Source of the DNA: Weissella minor
Lineage (GTDB): Bacteria > Bacillota > Bacilli > Lactobacillales > Lactobacillaceae
Direction of reading: 5' to 3'
Assembly (NCBI RefSeq): GCF_001437425.1
Contig: NZ_JQCD01000021.1
Location: forward strand, 98,757 to 162,756
DNA length: 64,000 nucleotides
Every line of letters begins with the position of its first letter. Position 1 is the stretch's first letter. Below, piece after piece: positions 8,979-17,112 of the stretch. The notes beneath the pieces are model-generated. The model was not told the DNA's origin. It searched no databases and saw nothing but the letters and a program-made list of their open reading frames with translations. Position numbers and translations under genes: made by a program.

Positions 8979-9752
8979 GTGGCATTCGATACAAAGAGAT
9001 TACAAAACTGCCTACCTGATGTAAAATTGTATGCATTTGATGAAATTGATTCGACAAGTTTATTTGCGAAACGTTTGCTGAACGAAACGAACCAACCAAT
9101 GTCAAAAATACCGGCGTTAATTCTAGCGAATCGACAGACCAATGGGTATGGCCGTCGAGATCGGCAATTTTACTCACCAGCAGATGTGGGTGTGTATATG
9201 ACAATGTTAGTGCCGATGACTGAAAATCAATTACATGAGCCAGGAACCATGACGCTCAACCTAGCAGTTGCAGTTCAGCAAGTTGTGCAAAAACAATTAG
9301 GCGTTAATTTAGCAATTAAATGGGTAAATGATTTATATCAAGGACAACGCAAAGTAACAGGTATTTTGGTTGAAATGCTCCAAATGCCAACGCAGCAAAT
9401 GCAAGGGATTGCAGCGATTGGGATTGGGATGAATTTAAATCCAACGGTTTTTCCAAATGAATTACAAGCAAAAGCTGGTGCAATTACATCAGCACATGTG
9501 GATCGTGAAGGATTGGTTGCAGGGCTATTTGAAGCTTGTTTACAAAATCTAACGCTGCCTTTTAGTGCAGTGCGGGATTATTATTTAGATCATAGTTTGG
9601 TTTTGAATCAAACGGTTGAATTGGTTAGGGGGAAGCAAACAATTCAAGGTCGGGTTGTTGATATTGATACAGAGGGGCGGCTTATTTTAATATCACAGCA
9701 ACAACGCTATCAGTTTTCTGCTGGCGAAATTACAAAAGTCAATTTAACATAA
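8979..9752 (+). CDS. birA: biotin--[acetyl-CoA-carboxylase] ligase (BirA without DNA-binding domain)
   Basis: Enzyme that activates biotin as biotinyl-AMP and attaches it to biotin carboxyl carrier proteins. The best start is GTG at 8979, with AGGAG at 8967-8971 (7-base gap); an in-frame TTG at 8946 lies ahead of that site and is not credible. The product has 257 aa. Motifs are IDSTS (substrate loop), NRQTNGYGRRDRQFYSP (biotinyl-AMP loop, equivalent to GRGRRGR), KWVNDLY and KVTGILVEM, then IGIGMNLN. It starts directly with the catalytic domain, so it lacks the N-terminal helix-turn-helix of regulatory BirA and should not repress biotin genes. bioY follows 10 bases downstream. Confidence 0.9.
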   Translation: MAFDTKRLQNCLPDVKLYAFDEIDSTSLFAKRLLNETNQPMSKIPALILANRQTNGYGRRDRQFYSPADVGVYMTMLVPMTENQLHEPGTMTLNLAVAVQQVVQKQLGVNLAIKWVNDLYQGQRKVTGILVEMLQMPTQQMQGIAAIGIGMNLNPTVFPNELQAKAGAITSAHVDREGLVAGLFEACLQNLTLPFSAVRDYYLDHSLVLNQTVELVRGKQTIQGRVVDIDTEGRLILISQQQRYQFSAGEITKVNLT

Positions 9753-9762
9753 TGGGGTATGA

Positions 9763-10290
9763 ATGATGAAGTTAAGAACGCTAACATTAGCGGCAATGTT
9801 TGCTGCAATTATTAGTATTATTGCGCCGTTTGCCATTCCAATGGGGTTAGTACCATTAAGCTTGCAGACGTTAATTGTGCCATTAGTGGCAAGTCTGACG
9901 ACGCCACGAATTGCTTTGCTAGCCGTACTCGGTTACTTAGCAGTCGGCTTGGCAGGATTGCCTGTATTTGCAGGCTTTCAAGGTGGCTTGGGCGCATTTG
10001 TGGGGCCAACTGGCGGTTATTTGTTAGCCATGTTGGTTTTTCCATTAATTATTAGTCCGTTGATGCAGCGTGTTAATCAACCATGGATGTTAGTGCTCAG
10101 CACGGGCATCGCAGCGGTTGTGCAACTGGCATTAGGAACAGTCTGGTTAGCCCTTGCAGCTAATTTATCGCTGGAAGTAGCCATGTCGACTGGATTTATC
10201 GCTTTCTTAGCGCCATTATTTATTAAATGGATGTTAGTTGTCTTAATTAACTTAGGAATTAAACGGTCAATTCACTTACCAATTGCGTAA
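9763..10290 (+). CDS. bioY: biotin transporter BioY (ECF S-component)
   Basis: Integral membrane substrate-binding subunit for biotin uptake, working with the shared ECF energy-coupling module encoded elsewhere. 175 aa with about six hydrophobic segments. Family signatures are IPMGLVPLSLQTLIVPL near the N-terminus and GLAGLPVFAGFQGGLGAFVGPTGGYLLAM in the middle. Two ATGs stand in tandem at 9763 and 9766; either is possible behind the GGGG site. Adjacent to the biotin ligase, so import and use of biotin are encoded together. No biotin synthesis genes are in the window, which suggests biotin scavenging. Confidence 0.93.
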   Translation: MMKLRTLTLAAMFAAIISIIAPFAIPMGLVPLSLQTLIVPLVASLTTPRIALLAVLGYLAVGLAGLPVFAGFQGGLGAFVGPTGGYLLAMLVFPLIISPLMQRVNQPWMLVLSTGIAAVVQLALGTVWLALAANLSLEVAMSTGFIAFLAPLFIKWMLVVLINLGIKRSIHLPIA

Positions 10291-10319
10291 GGATGATGCA
10301 TTGGCCTAGGAGACTTATT

Positions 10320-10892
10320 TTGGAACGAAAAGTGTTTGTCGTCACGGGAAATACCGGAACTGGTAAAACGTCAGTGACGAAATATCTAAATGATTTTTTT
10401 GAAATGCCCAAGGTGATTACGCATACAACGCGTAAGCCACGTGAAGGCGAAATGGACCAAGTTGATTATTACTTTGAATCAGCTGATTCATTTAAACAAA
10501 ATCATTTCTTAGAACAAGTAGATTACAATGGCAATCAATATGGTTCATCAAAGGAAGGCTTGGAGCGTGCGTTTGAAAAGAACCCTTTGATTACCATTGT
10601 TTTAGATACAAAAGGGGCAGCGACTTACTTGGAAGCTTTGCCTGAAGATGAAGTCGTTGTGATGTATCTAACGGTATCAAAGGAACGGGATCTCTATCAA
10701 CGTTTGGTAAAACGTGGAGATGACGTTCAATCAATTAACAGTCGCTTAAGTAGTGAGGAATTTGTGCGCGATGCACAACTACCCGCTGCGTTAGCGGCCA
10801 AGGCCCATGTTGTCGTGAATGATGATTGGGAAGAAACAAAAAGAAAAGTGGATGCGATTGTTAAGCAAGCCATCCAACCAAAAGTAGATTAA
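10320..10892 (+). CDS. guanylate kinase-like protein
   Basis: P-loop nucleotide kinase of the guanylate kinase fold, 190 aa from the TTG at 10320, which has AGGAGA at 10308-10313 with a 6-base gap. An in-frame ATG at 10293 gives nine extra residues but has no ribosome site. The P-loop is TGNTGTGKTS (residues 9-18), unlike the usual GPSGVGKGT of housekeeping Gmk. The GMP-binding pattern THTTRKPREGEMDQVDYYF and NGNQYGSSKEG is kept, as is the LVKRGDD segment of the lid region. It is therefore probably active on a nucleoside monophosphate, but may be a paralogue of the main gmk. It lies between bioY and a serine-rich membrane protein. Confidence 0.75.
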   Translation: MERKVFVVTGNTGTGKTSVTKYLNDFFEMPKVITHTTRKPREGEMDQVDYYFESADSFKQNHFLEQVDYNGNQYGSSKEGLERAFEKNPLITIVLDTKGAATYLEALPEDEVVVMYLTVSKERDLYQRLVKRGDDVQSINSRLSSEEFVRDAQLPAALAAKAHVVVNDDWEETKRKVDAIVKQAIQPKVD

Positions 10893-10909
10893 GATAAGGA
10901 GGTCCTTTT

Positions 10910-11347
10910 ATGGAGAAACGGACACCCCCATTCATTACGCCAGTTGCGTTAGTATCAATGATTTTAGCGTTGAGTGCTGGAAATGCAGTTGTGAATGTGA
11001 CCACCAATACCCGAAATGGTGGGCCAACTAGAGCCCAGGTTTCATCTCAAAAAAAGGCAGAATCTGAAAGTGTATCGCGGCGTGAAGCCAGTGAATCTGA
11101 ATCAAAAGCTTCTGAGTCTTCTAATGTTGATGAAGAAGTTTCAAGTCAAAGTAGTTCGGAACCAGTATCAAGTAGTTCAGAAGCATCTGAAAATTCACAA
11201 AGCTCAGAATCAGATCGTTCATCAAGTAGCTCAGATGGTTCATCTGAAGCAAGTTCGTCGAGTGATGATGCACAAAGCAGTAGCCAATCTACGCCAGCTT
11301 CAAGTAGTAGTAATGTAGATGGTAATAACCAAGGAGGTGATCGTTAA
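10910..11347 (+). CDS. serine-rich protein with N-terminal membrane anchor, function unknown
   Basis: 145 aa. A hydrophobic stretch (about residues 9-27, FITPVALVSMILALSAGNA) follows a short basic start, then residues 45-145 are dominated by Ser with Glu, Asp and Gln. This low-complexity part looks like an extracellular spacer or a glycosylation target; there is no LPXTG anchor and no enzyme domain. AAGGAGG precedes the ATG. The stop is two bases before the next start, so the two genes form a unit. The last codons (GGDR) overlap the Shine-Dalgarno sequence of that next gene. A different frame (11016-11318) is also open but is a by-product of the repeated Ser codons. I do not recognise a family. 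Confidence 0.7.
   Translation: MEKRTPPFITPVALVSMILALSAGNAVVNVTTNTRNGGPTRAQVSSQKKAESESVSRREASESESKASESSNVDEEVSSQSSSEPVSSSSEASENSQSSESDRSSSSSDGSSEASSSSDDAQSSSQSTPASSSSNVDGNNQGGDR
11331..11342 (+). promoter_or_regulatory. unusually long, perfect Shine-Dalgarno sequence
   Basis: AAGGAGGTGATC matches the entire 3' end of 16S rRNA (anti-SD GATCACCTCCTT) over 12 bases. The ATG of the next gene is at 11350, 7 bases downstream. It lies inside the last codons of the serine-rich gene. Confidence 0.85.
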
Positions 11348-11349
11348 TT

Positions 11350-12150
11350 ATGTTATCAGCACTTGATTTAATTAATCACTACCTCGGTTATTTAAATGTG
11401 AATCCTAAATTGAAAGGGCGCATTTATACCGTATTAGCAGCAGTCGGAAGTAGTTATATTCTGTATTTGGCGTATTCATATCTCAGTAATAAGGCGTATG
11501 TTCGTGGCAGTCTCATTTTATTAGCGTTCCTTGGGATTCTGTATTTTACAGCGGTAAATTTCTTTTATTATTTCACGGATAAGGCACCAAAATGGGATGT
11601 ATCGCCAAAGATTGCCAAAGTATTAGGAACACCGCAAGAAGCAGCTGATGAAGCTATACCAGCTGGTGGCGTGCAGTTCGTGCCATCAAATGGCTTGTAT
11701 GCTAGTAATGAAGTATTGCCGGCGACTTTGAAGCTTGACGCTGGGATGGAAGCAGAGTTAGCAACGATTGCTTCGCAAATCACACAAAGTCATTTGGCAG
11801 ATGATAATTATGATGGTTTATCAGAGAATCAACAAATGAATCTCTTGTCACAAGGGCAAACGAAGGTCTATGCAACGGGGGACGGGGCACCATTACCTTA
11901 TTACCGTTTAGAGCAAGATGCCGATGGATTGGCCATTTATGGTGGGATCAATGAAATGTCAGCTAAACGTTTAGGTTTGGTGACTGAAGTTGGACTCCAA
12001 CCAATAGCGGAAGCTGCCAAAAAATACAACTTGTATGTTGCGACTGCTGTAATTAAGGGTGGTTTAGCGCACGTGAAAGGTCGAGCTGGTCTGACTGAAA
12101 TTCAAGACCCGTACGAATTACACGTAGAATTAGCATACAAACCTAAATAG
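11350..12150 (+). CDS. conserved membrane protein of unknown function
   Basis: 266 aa. Two hydrophobic segments near the N-terminus (about residues 24-43 and 55-75) are followed by a soluble part of about 190 residues that starts after YYFTDKAPKWDVSP. The soluble part is moderately acidic, with no motif I can assign. From memory similar proteins in lactobacilli are annotated only as a domain of unknown function (DUF6681), but I am not certain. Translation should be efficient because of the 12-base SD match. It is paired with the serine-rich protein upstream, hinting at a shared envelope role. Confidence 0.7.
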   Translation: MLSALDLINHYLGYLNVNPKLKGRIYTVLAAVGSSYILYLAYSYLSNKAYVRGSLILLAFLGILYFTAVNFFYYFTDKAPKWDVSPKIAKVLGTPQEAADEAIPAGGVQFVPSNGLYASNEVLPATLKLDAGMEAELATIASQITQSHLADDNYDGLSENQQMNLLSQGQTKVYATGDGAPLPYYRLEQDADGLAIYGGINEMSAKRLGLVTEVGLQPIAEAAKKYNLYVATAVIKGGLAHVKGRAGLTEIQDPYELHVELAYKPK

Positions 12151-12217
12151 TAAAACGTTTTTAACGGATATACTTAAAAAAGTATGAGAAATTGGTCGGG
12201 TTTTGATTAATTTTTGT

Positions 12218-12247
12218 TTGACAAAAAGTAACCTTAGAGATTAAGAT
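12218..12247 (+). promoter_or_regulatory. promoter of the gln transporter operon
   Basis: TTGACA (12218-12223), 18-base spacer, TAAGAT (12242-12247). It starts a leader of about 115 bases before glnQ. Confidence 0.65.
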
Positions 12248-12281
12248 AAATTTAGTACAACAATTAGATGTAAGTACGTTT

Positions 12282-12309
12282 CCCGGTGCGGCTGACTAGC
12301 TGTATCGGG
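12282..12309 (+). promoter_or_regulatory. strong hairpin in the gln operon leader
   Basis: Arms 12282-12293 and 12298-12309 pair over 12 uninterrupted base pairs (nine Watson-Crick, three G-U) around the loop GACT. The sequence after it (ttactttgtaatt) is not a T run, so this is not a standard terminator. It lies in the transcribed leader 62 bases before the glnQ start. A protein-binding or RNA-stabilising element is possible. Confidence 0.6.
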
Positions 12310-12370
12310 TTACTTTGTAATTATTTGGCAAATCTTGGCTAGATAATATTATTTTTAGGAGGATACCCTG

Positions 12371-13105
12371 ATGTCAATGATCGAGTTTAAAGATGTCGAA
12401 AAGTATTATGGAGATTTCCATGCTTTACATGATATCAATTTAGAAGTTGAAGCAGGTGAAACTGTGGTGTTACTTGGACCTTCTGGTTCCGGAAAATCGA
12501 CCTTAATTCGAACAATTAATGGTTTGGAGTCGATTGAAGGCGGACAATTAATTGTTAATAATCAAGATTTGGCCAATCCGAAAACGGATTTGAATCGTTT
12601 GCGTAAAGACGTTGGAATGGTGTTCCAACACTTTAATCTTTATGACAATAAAACGATTTTGGAAAATATTATGATTGCTCCCCGCTTGGTACTTAAGCGT
12701 GATGAAGCCGAAAATAAAGAAACAGCTATGGGCTTGTTGGAACGTGTTGGTTTGACTGATCAAGCCAATAAGTATCCTTCACAATTGTCAGGTGGACAAA
12801 AGCAACGTGTTGCGATTGCACGTTCACTTGCGATGAAGCCAAAGGCGCTTTTGTTTGACGAACCAACTTCAGCCTTGGACCCAGAAATGGTTAATGGTGT
12901 TTTGAAGATTATGCGTGAAATTGCGCAAGATTCATCAATGACAATGCTTGTTGTGACCCACGAAATGGGATTCGCCAAGCAAGTTGCAGACCGTGTTATC
13001 TTTATGGCTGATGGTAAGATCTTAGAAGATGCACCAACAGCTAAGTTCTTTGAACATCCAGAAGAAGAACGTGCACGTCAATTCTTGTCACAAATTGTGC
13101 ATTAA
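12371..13105 (+). CDS. glnQ: glutamine/polar amino acid ABC transporter, ATP-binding protein
   Basis: ATPase subunit of a polar amino acid importer, 244 aa. Walker A GPSGSGKST (36-44), Q-loop VFQHFNL, signature LSGGQKQR (about 139-146), Walker B LLFDEPTSALDP and the switch histidine in VVTHEMGF are all intact. The ATG follows AGGAGG. It is the first gene of a four-gene unit with a periplasmic-type binding protein and two permeases, all read in one direction with short gaps. Glutamine is the most likely substrate by family; glutamate, histidine or arginine cannot be excluded. Confidence 0.93.
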   Translation: MSMIEFKDVEKYYGDFHALHDINLEVEAGETVVLLGPSGSGKSTLIRTINGLESIEGGQLIVNNQDLANPKTDLNRLRKDVGMVFQHFNLYDNKTILENIMIAPRLVLKRDEAENKETAMGLLERVGLTDQANKYPSQLSGGQKQRVAIARSLAMKPKALLFDEPTSALDPEMVNGVLKIMREIAQDSSMTMLVVTHEMGFAKQVADRVIFMADGKILEDAPTAKFFEHPEEERARQFLSQIVH

Positions 13106-13118
13106 GGAGGGCTTGGCA

Positions 13119-13961
13119 ATGCAGATGAAGCAAGTAGCAGGAGCAGCGTTTAGCTTTTTTGCCGCGGGCTTGCTTATGAGTGGGGTTACACAAACAACCG
13201 TTCATGCTGCAAGTTCTGACAAAAATGAAACATACGAACGTATCCAAAAGACACACAAGATGAACTGGGGTGTTAAAGGGGATACTAAGTTGATGGGCTT
13301 GATGAATATCGAATCTGGTAAGCTAGAAGGATTTGATATTGATATGGCCAAAGAAATTACGAAGCGTGTTGATCCAAAGGCGAAGGTTGAATTAACGCAA
13401 ATCACCTCTGGAACACGTGTACCAATGCTATTGAATGGTAATATTGATTCAATTATTGCCACAATGACTATTACACCTGAACGTGAAAAGGTTGTTGATT
13501 TCTCAGAACCATACTTCAATGCGGGTCAATCATTATTGGTTAAAAATAGTAGTGATGTTAAAAACATTAAGGATTTGGACCGTAAAGGCGCTCGTATTTT
13601 AGGGGTGCAAGGTTCAAATTCAATTGAAAATGTTAAAAAATTCGCACCAAAAGCACGGATTGTTGCTTTGCCTGATTATGCAACGGCTTTGACGGCTTTG
13701 CAGTCAGGACAAGGTGATGCGTTGACAACTGACAATGGTATTCTTTATGGAATGGCCGTTGATAACAAGGGTGTTAAGGTTGTTGGTGGTACCTTTACAA
13801 CTGAACCATATGGAATTGCCGTTGATAAAGACAATCCTAAGTTGGTGAAGGCCATTAACGATGCCGTGGATGATATGAAGTCAGATGGAACATACGATAA
13901 GCTTGCTAAGAAGTGGTTTAATGATGTTCCTGGTATGGATTGGAAGGAGGTCGCTAAGTAA
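13119..13961 (+). CDS. glnH: amino acid ABC transporter, substrate-binding protein
   Basis: Extracellular binding protein of the polar amino acid (SBP_bac_3) family, 281 aa from the ATG at 13119, eight bases after GGAGG. A longer frame from 13029 overlaps glnQ and lacks a ribosome site. The signal peptide has a hydrophobic core (GAAFSFFAAGLLMSG) and VHA just before a likely cleavage after residue 30. There is no lipobox cysteine, and no cysteine anywhere in the protein. Ligand-binding segments include GFDIDMAKEITKRV, TITPEREKVVDFSEPYF and GVQGSNSIENV. Its stop overlaps the next ATG by one base. Confidence 0.92.
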   Translation: MQMKQVAGAAFSFFAAGLLMSGVTQTTVHAASSDKNETYERIQKTHKMNWGVKGDTKLMGLMNIESGKLEGFDIDMAKEITKRVDPKAKVELTQITSGTRVPMLLNGNIDSIIATMTITPEREKVVDFSEPYFNAGQSLLVKNSSDVKNIKDLDRKGARILGVQGSNSIENVKKFAPKARIVALPDYATALTALQSGQGDALTTDNGILYGMAVDNKGVKVVGGTFTTEPYGIAVDKDNPKLVKAINDAVDDMKSDGTYDKLAKKWFNDVPGMDWKEVAK

Positions 13962-14599
13962 TGTGGTCATTATTTACGAGTCACGCTAGCGAATTCCTAA
14001 CTGGTTTTGGTTGGACGATTCTATCAAGTGTGATTGCTTTGATTGGTTCAACAATCCTAGGGTTAGGGTTTGCGCTCCTTCAAATCGTGCCAAATCGTTG
14101 GGCGAACTTAGTTGGAAAGATTTATATTGAAATTGTTCGTAATATTCCACTTTTGGTTATTACAATGTTCTTTTACGTCGTTGTGGCGAACATCTTCAAG
14201 TTGAATGGATTTATTTCAGGAACAATTGGGCTAACGCTCTATACGTCAGCCTTTATTGCCGAGACAATTCGTGCCGGAATTAACGCCGTTGATTCTGGAC
14301 AATATGAAGGTGGTCGTGCCAATGGAATGTCTTGGTGGGAAACAATGCGTTACATCGTATTGCCACAAGCGATTCATTTGGTGATTCCACCTCTTGGAAA
14401 TCAATTTGTGAATTTGATTAAGAATTCATCTGTCTTGGCTTTCGTGGCCGGACTTGATTTGATGTACCAAGCCAATATGATTTCACAATTGACTTTTGAT
14501 ACATTTAATCCATATATCATTGTTGCGATTTTCTACTTAATGCTAACGATGCCTTTGAGCTACTACATGCGTTACTTAGAAGAAAAGAATGCACATTAA
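13961..14599 (+). CDS. glnM: amino acid ABC transporter, permease 1
   Basis: HisM/GlnP-type inner membrane permease, 212 aa with about five hydrophobic segments. The EAA coupling loop is YEGGRANGMSWWETMRYIVLPQAI, which contacts the ATPase. ATG overlaps the stop of the binding-protein gene by one base, so translation is probably coupled. It pairs with the following permease to form the heterodimeric channel. Confidence 0.9.
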   Translation: MWSLFTSHASEFLTGFGWTILSSVIALIGSTILGLGFALLQIVPNRWANLVGKIYIEIVRNIPLLVITMFFYVVVANIFKLNGFISGTIGLTLYTSAFIAETIRAGINAVDSGQYEGGRANGMSWWETMRYIVLPQAIHLVIPPLGNQFVNLIKNSSVLAFVAGLDLMYQANMISQLTFDTFNPYIIVAIFYLMLTMPLSYYMRYLEEKNAH

Positions 14600-14613
14600 G
14601 GAGGGGTTGAACG

Positions 14614-15270
14614 ATGCAAGACTTTTTACAAGCATATTCATGGGTTAACATGCGTTTCCTCCTTAATGGATTGTGGATAACAATTGTCGTATCTGTGGTT
14701 TCAATTGCGTTTAGTTTCGTGATTGGCTCAATTTTGGGAACGATTCGCTACATGAAGATTAAGTATGTCTCAGAAATTGTTGGTTTCATTATCGATTTGA
14801 TTCGAAACCTACCATTATTGTTGATCATTTTCTTCACGTATTTTGCCTTACCAAAGGTCGGAATTCACTTCAACGTTATGATTTCAACAATTGTCGCGAT
14901 GACAATTTTCGAATCAGCGATGTTGGCTGAAATCGTCCGTTCTGGAATTAAGGCCGTTCCAACTGGTCAATTAGAAGGGGCCCGTGCGAATGGTTTGAGC
15001 TTCTACCAAGCTTTGTGGTACATCTTACTACCACAAGCTTATAAGAAGATGATTCCACCAATCGTGTCACAATTCGTTTCATTGATTAAGGATACGTCTT
15101 TGGCAACCATTATTATGTTGCCTGAAGTAACATTCCGTGCACAAACAATTTATGCACAAAAACCTGCACAGATCATTCCAATGTTCTTGATGCTTGCGAT
15201 TTTGTACTTTATCTTGAACTTTACAATTTCACGAGTTGGAACATATATCGATCGCCGTATGGCTTCTTAA
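14614..15270 (+). CDS. glnP: amino acid ABC transporter, permease 2
   Basis: Second HisM/GlnP-type permease, 218 aa, about five hydrophobic segments, with the EAA loop LEGARANGLSFYQALWYILLPQA and the conserved IRNLPLLLIIFFTYF. AGGAGG precedes the ATG. It ends the operon and is followed by a terminator. Confidence 0.9.
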   Translation: MQDFLQAYSWVNMRFLLNGLWITIVVSVVSIAFSFVIGSILGTIRYMKIKYVSEIVGFIIDLIRNLPLLLIIFFTYFALPKVGIHFNVMISTIVAMTIFESAMLAEIVRSGIKAVPTGQLEGARANGLSFYQALWYILLPQAYKKMIPPIVSQFVSLIKDTSLATIIMLPEVTFRAQTIYAQKPAQIIPMFLMLAILYFILNFTISRVGTYIDRRMAS

Positions 15271-15281
15271 TATAAACAAGT

Positions 15282-15310
15282 AAGACTAGACGTCAGTTTA
15301 GTCTTTTTTT
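15282..15310 (+). terminator. intrinsic terminator of the gln operon
   Basis: Stem AAGACTA/TAGTCTT with a 10-base loop and a T run. Confidence 0.85.
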
Positions 15311-15315
15311 GTGCC

Positions 15316-15346
15316 AAAAAAAAACAGGCCTAGCTAGACCTGTTTT
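15316..15346 (-). terminator. intrinsic terminator of the 6-phosphogluconolactonase gene
   Basis: Stem AAAACAGG (15321-15328) with CCTGTTTT (15339-15346). On the minus strand it is followed by nine T. It sits 10 bases past the stop of the minus-strand gene. Confidence 0.85.
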
Positions 15347-15355
15347 GCTTTTTCA

Positions 15356-16387
15356 TTATTCAAAATAAACACAAACCGTTTCAGGACCGTAGAAAGTATC
15401 ATCAAGTAACGAAAGTGTGCCATCTTCAGCGTTAATCTCAAAGAGGGATAGTGTGTCTGAGAATTGATGTCCGACGACAATAAATTGACCAGAAGGATCA
15501 ATATTAAAGTCACGTGGGAAATCCCCTGAAGTACTAATGCGTTGAATTAAGTCTAATGTGCGACCATCGTCAGTGACCTTATAAACTAACAAGGTGTTTG
15601 TGCCACGATTTGAAACATACAAGGTATTTGTTTTTTCATTAAAGCGAATCGCCGCACCGCTATTGAACTCAGTCCAATCTTCAGGTGTTGTAAAGTACTT
15701 TTCGACAAAGACTAAGTCACCTGAGTCCTTATATTCAAGGACTGAGACGCTACAATCTAATTCGCCAACTAAGTAGACGTATTGACCATTTGGATTGAAA
15801 ATCAAGTGACGAGGACCTGTTCCCGGTTGGGCCTTGTAGATTGAACGTGTTGAAATTAAACCACTGTCTTCTACATCATAGAGATAAACTTGATCAGTTC
15901 CCAAATCACACACAATGAGACGACCGTCAGGGGTTAAGTCTGTGTAATGGATGTGTGGGGCATCTTGGTTTTCATGGGGACCTACTGGGTCACGATGATA
16001 GAAAGAAGTTGCTGGACCAACACCATGGTCTTCATTTAAAGCATAGACGTTCAACTCACCCTTGTGGTAGTTGGCACCATAAACTAATTGACGGTCTTCA
16101 TCGAAGGCCACATAACAGACCGGTGCACCGGTCTCAAGGACCTTGTTAATGACCTGATAGTCACCGTTCTCATCGGCAGCATAAGCAGCAATACCACCCA
16201 TACGTTCTTGATCATAGACAGCATAAATCGTGCCATCTTGCGCAGTTGTCAGATAAGTTGGATTGCTTTCTTTAGCTAACAATTGTAGATTTTGAAGTTG
16301 CTTCTTTTCAGTATCTAACTCAACGCGATAAATACCTTCACTATTCTTCTTCGTATATGTTCCAAGTAAAAATGTCTCAATCATCAT
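15356..16387 (-). CDS. pgl: 6-phosphogluconolactonase (seven-bladed beta-propeller family)
   Basis: Cytoplasmic lactonase hydrolysing 6-phosphogluconolactone to 6-phosphogluconate, the step between glucose-6-phosphate dehydrogenase and the phosphoketolase pathway used by heterofermentative lactic bacteria. 343 aa, the usual length for the YbhE/lactonase family. Repeats of the propeller are visible as blades beginning with patterns such as YVAFDEDRQLVYGANY, DLTPDGRLIVCDLG, IFNPNGQYVYLVGELD and NTLYVSNRGTNTLLVYKV; GPRHLIFNPNG is a family hallmark. Tandem ATGs are at 16387 and 16384 behind AAGGAG; either could be used. Transcribed alone on the minus strand. Confidence 0.9.
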   Translation of the reverse strand: MMIETFLLGTYTKKNSEGIYRVELDTEKKQLQNLQLLAKESNPTYLTTAQDGTIYAVYDQERMGGIAAYAADENGDYQVINKVLETGAPVCYVAFDEDRQLVYGANYHKGELNVYALNEDHGVGPATSFYHRDPVGPHENQDAPHIHYTDLTPDGRLIVCDLGTDQVYLYDVEDSGLISTRSIYKAQPGTGPRHLIFNPNGQYVYLVGELDCSVSVLEYKDSGDLVFVEKYFTTPEDWTEFNSGAAIRFNEKTNTLYVSNRGTNTLLVYKVTDDGRTLDLIQRISTSGDFPRDFNIDPSGQFIVVGHQFSDTLSLFEINAEDGTLSLLDDTFYGPETVCVYFE

Positions 16388-16405
16388 TAAGCTCCTTTAT
16401 ATTGA

Positions 16406-16447
16406 AAGAAAAACCACCTAGCCAAGTTATCTTAGCTGGGTGGTTTT
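16406..16447 (-). terminator. intrinsic terminator after the YczE-like gene
   Basis: A 13-bp stem (16410-16422 with 16435-16447, two G-U pairs or fewer), T-rich on the minus strand. It separates the minus-strand membrane protein gene from the lactonase gene. Confidence 0.85.
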
Positions 16448-16491
16448 ACTAAATGCCAAGATAAATCTGAAATGAATTATGTTGGTTGTGA

Positions 16492-17112
16492 TTAATTGAA
16501 GAAACTGTCGTTTTCAAACTTTGGAATGATTTTTGTCCACATGGCAATTAATGAACCACAACCAAAGGCAGCAACAATCGTTCCAATTCCGACATTGGCC
16601 ATACCTGATAGAACAAATGCCAAGATGACGAAAGCAATGTCTTGCCAACTACGAATCACATTGTATTCACCATGTAGTTGCTTTGTCAAAATAGGGGCAA
16701 TTGAATCATAAGGCGCAGCACCCATGTTACCGGCCATATAAATAGCAGCTCCCAATGTGAAGAAAACAATTCCAACAACTAGGATAAGCAACTTACCGAT
16801 GAATCCAGTATTTGCAATGCCCATGTGTTGCAAGATTGGTGTGAAGAATTGAATCAAAGCACCAACCAAAGTCATGTTAAGGATTGTTCCCCAACCAATG
16901 CTCGTTTTGTCATTAAGGAAAACGTATGCAAACAAAATTAAGTTTGTACCTAATTGCGTGACCCCCAAAGATAAATTCAATTTACCAGCCAAACCAATAT
17001 TAAAAGCAGTAAATGGATCAACACCTAGACCACCAACACGTAATGTTGAGGCTCCAATACCGATGATCGCCAAACCAAGCAAAATATATGCAATCTGCAC
17101 AAACTTTTTCAT
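16492..17112 (-). CDS. YczE/YyaS/YitT family membrane protein
   Basis: 206 aa integral membrane protein with about five hydrophobic segments. The N-terminal part (GASTLRVGGLGVDPFTAFNIGLA) and the internal repeat-like NMGAAPYDSIAPIL are typical of the YczE/YitT group, where a glycine-rich loop follows each first helix. Function is unknown for most members. The ATG follows AGGAGGGAC on the minus strand. Its promoter should lie in the 330-base gap to oppA. Confidence 0.8.
   Translation of the reverse strand: MKKFVQIAYILLGLAIIGIGASTLRVGGLGVDPFTAFNIGLAGKLNLSLGVTQLGTNLILFAYVFLNDKTSIGWGTILNMTLVGALIQFFTPILQHMGIANTGFIGKLLILVVGIVFFTLGAAIYMAGNMGAAPYDSIAPILTKQLHGEYNVIRSWQDIAFVILAFVLSGMANVGIGTIVAAFGCGSLIAMWTKIIPKFENDSFFN

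Noticed and set aside
11016..11318. Open frame inside the serine-rich gene in another frame
   Set aside because: It is a by-product of repeated Ser codons; it has no ribosome site and a Gln/Val/Lys-rich composition unlike a real protein.
13029..13118. Longer start for glnH
   Set aside because: It runs through the end of glnQ and has no ribosome site; ATG 13119 has GGAGG and begins a signal peptide.
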